Source of the DNA: UBA2883 sp964017965
GTDB lineage: Bacteria; Cyanobacteriota; Vampirovibrionia; Gastranaerophilales; Gastranaerophilaceae
Direction of reading: 5' to 3'
DNA length: 64,000 bases
Assembly (NCBI GenBank): GCA_964017965.1
Contig: CAXHNV010000005.1
Coordinates: 59,818-123,817, forward strand
The translations under genes and the position numbers were made by a program. Positions 62,368-64,000 of this stretch are shown one piece after another (positions within the stretch are counted from its first letter, which is position 1; each line of letters begins with the position of its first letter). The notes below the pieces were generated by a model. That model worked only from the letters and a program-made list of their open reading frames with translations, ran no database searches and was not told the DNA's origin.

Positions 62368-64000
<1,633 letters not shown>

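Overview
The window is an AT-rich, compactly coded piece of a bacterial chromosome with a Gram-negative type envelope. It carries a giant autotransporter, a TolC-family gene, an MCE (MlaD-like) gene, an AsmA-like gene and an OmpA-like gene, plus flagellar genes and an SLH-domain protein. Together with a DUF366 gene beside queC and a flagellin-like protein starting MGMAASQARYLAL, this best fits a gut Melainabacterium (Gastranaerophilales, the non-photosynthetic sister group of Cyanobacteria). That placement is inference from remembered families; the 23S rRNA at the right edge could settle it.

Layout. 0-11 kb: an EF-hand/zinc-metallopeptidase-like protein and a ~3050-residue autotransporter with GGAIYN repeats. 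11-26 kb: coaX, murJ, an Lrp regulator with an aminotransferase, a bifunctional Rel, dnaK, then a leftward run HEAT-queC-DUF366-membrane protein-tatD-tlyA, and an Orn/Lys/Arg decarboxylase. 26-29 kb: two paralogous XRE regulators flanking a small HAD-like gene, rpsO, a dispersed repeat and a dicarboxylate-type symporter. 29-41.5 kb: pheA, a TPR protein, the 1430-residue AsmA-like protein, a parvulin, a small operator-controlled gene, pepA, tyrA, an OmpA-like protein, an MCE protein and aspS. 41.5-47.5 kb: flagellar genes with a sigma-28-like promoter, tRNA-Arg, a small ORF and the SLH protein. 47.5-53.5 kb: tRNA-Leu, plsY, two plsC paralogs, a TrmB-type regulator, a Na+/H+ antiporter, and a TolC-family gene interrupted by one in-frame TAG. 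53.5-62 kb: alaS, rnhB, gap, a decarboxylating dehydrogenase, rsmD, small unknown genes and a GNAT-like protein. 62-64 kb: 5S and the 3' part of 23S rRNA on the minus strand.

Themes. Envelope biogenesis recurs: murJ, plsY/plsC, MCE, AsmA, TolC, OmpA, SLH, autotransporter. Aromatic amino-acid genes (pheA, tyrA) and translation genes (aspS, alaS, rpsO, tRNAs, rRNA) are scattered among them. Gene ends often overlap by a few bases.

The most interesting signals are regulatory. At least seven genes have a -10 box exactly six bases before the start codon and no Shine-Dalgarno, which predicts leaderless mRNAs. A pair of similar inverted repeats brackets a clean promoter of an 85-residue gene. Two XRE genes share an operator-like motif. 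A hairpin-ended repeat occurs both next to 23S and upstream of rpsO. No phage, CRISPR array or insertion sequence was seen.
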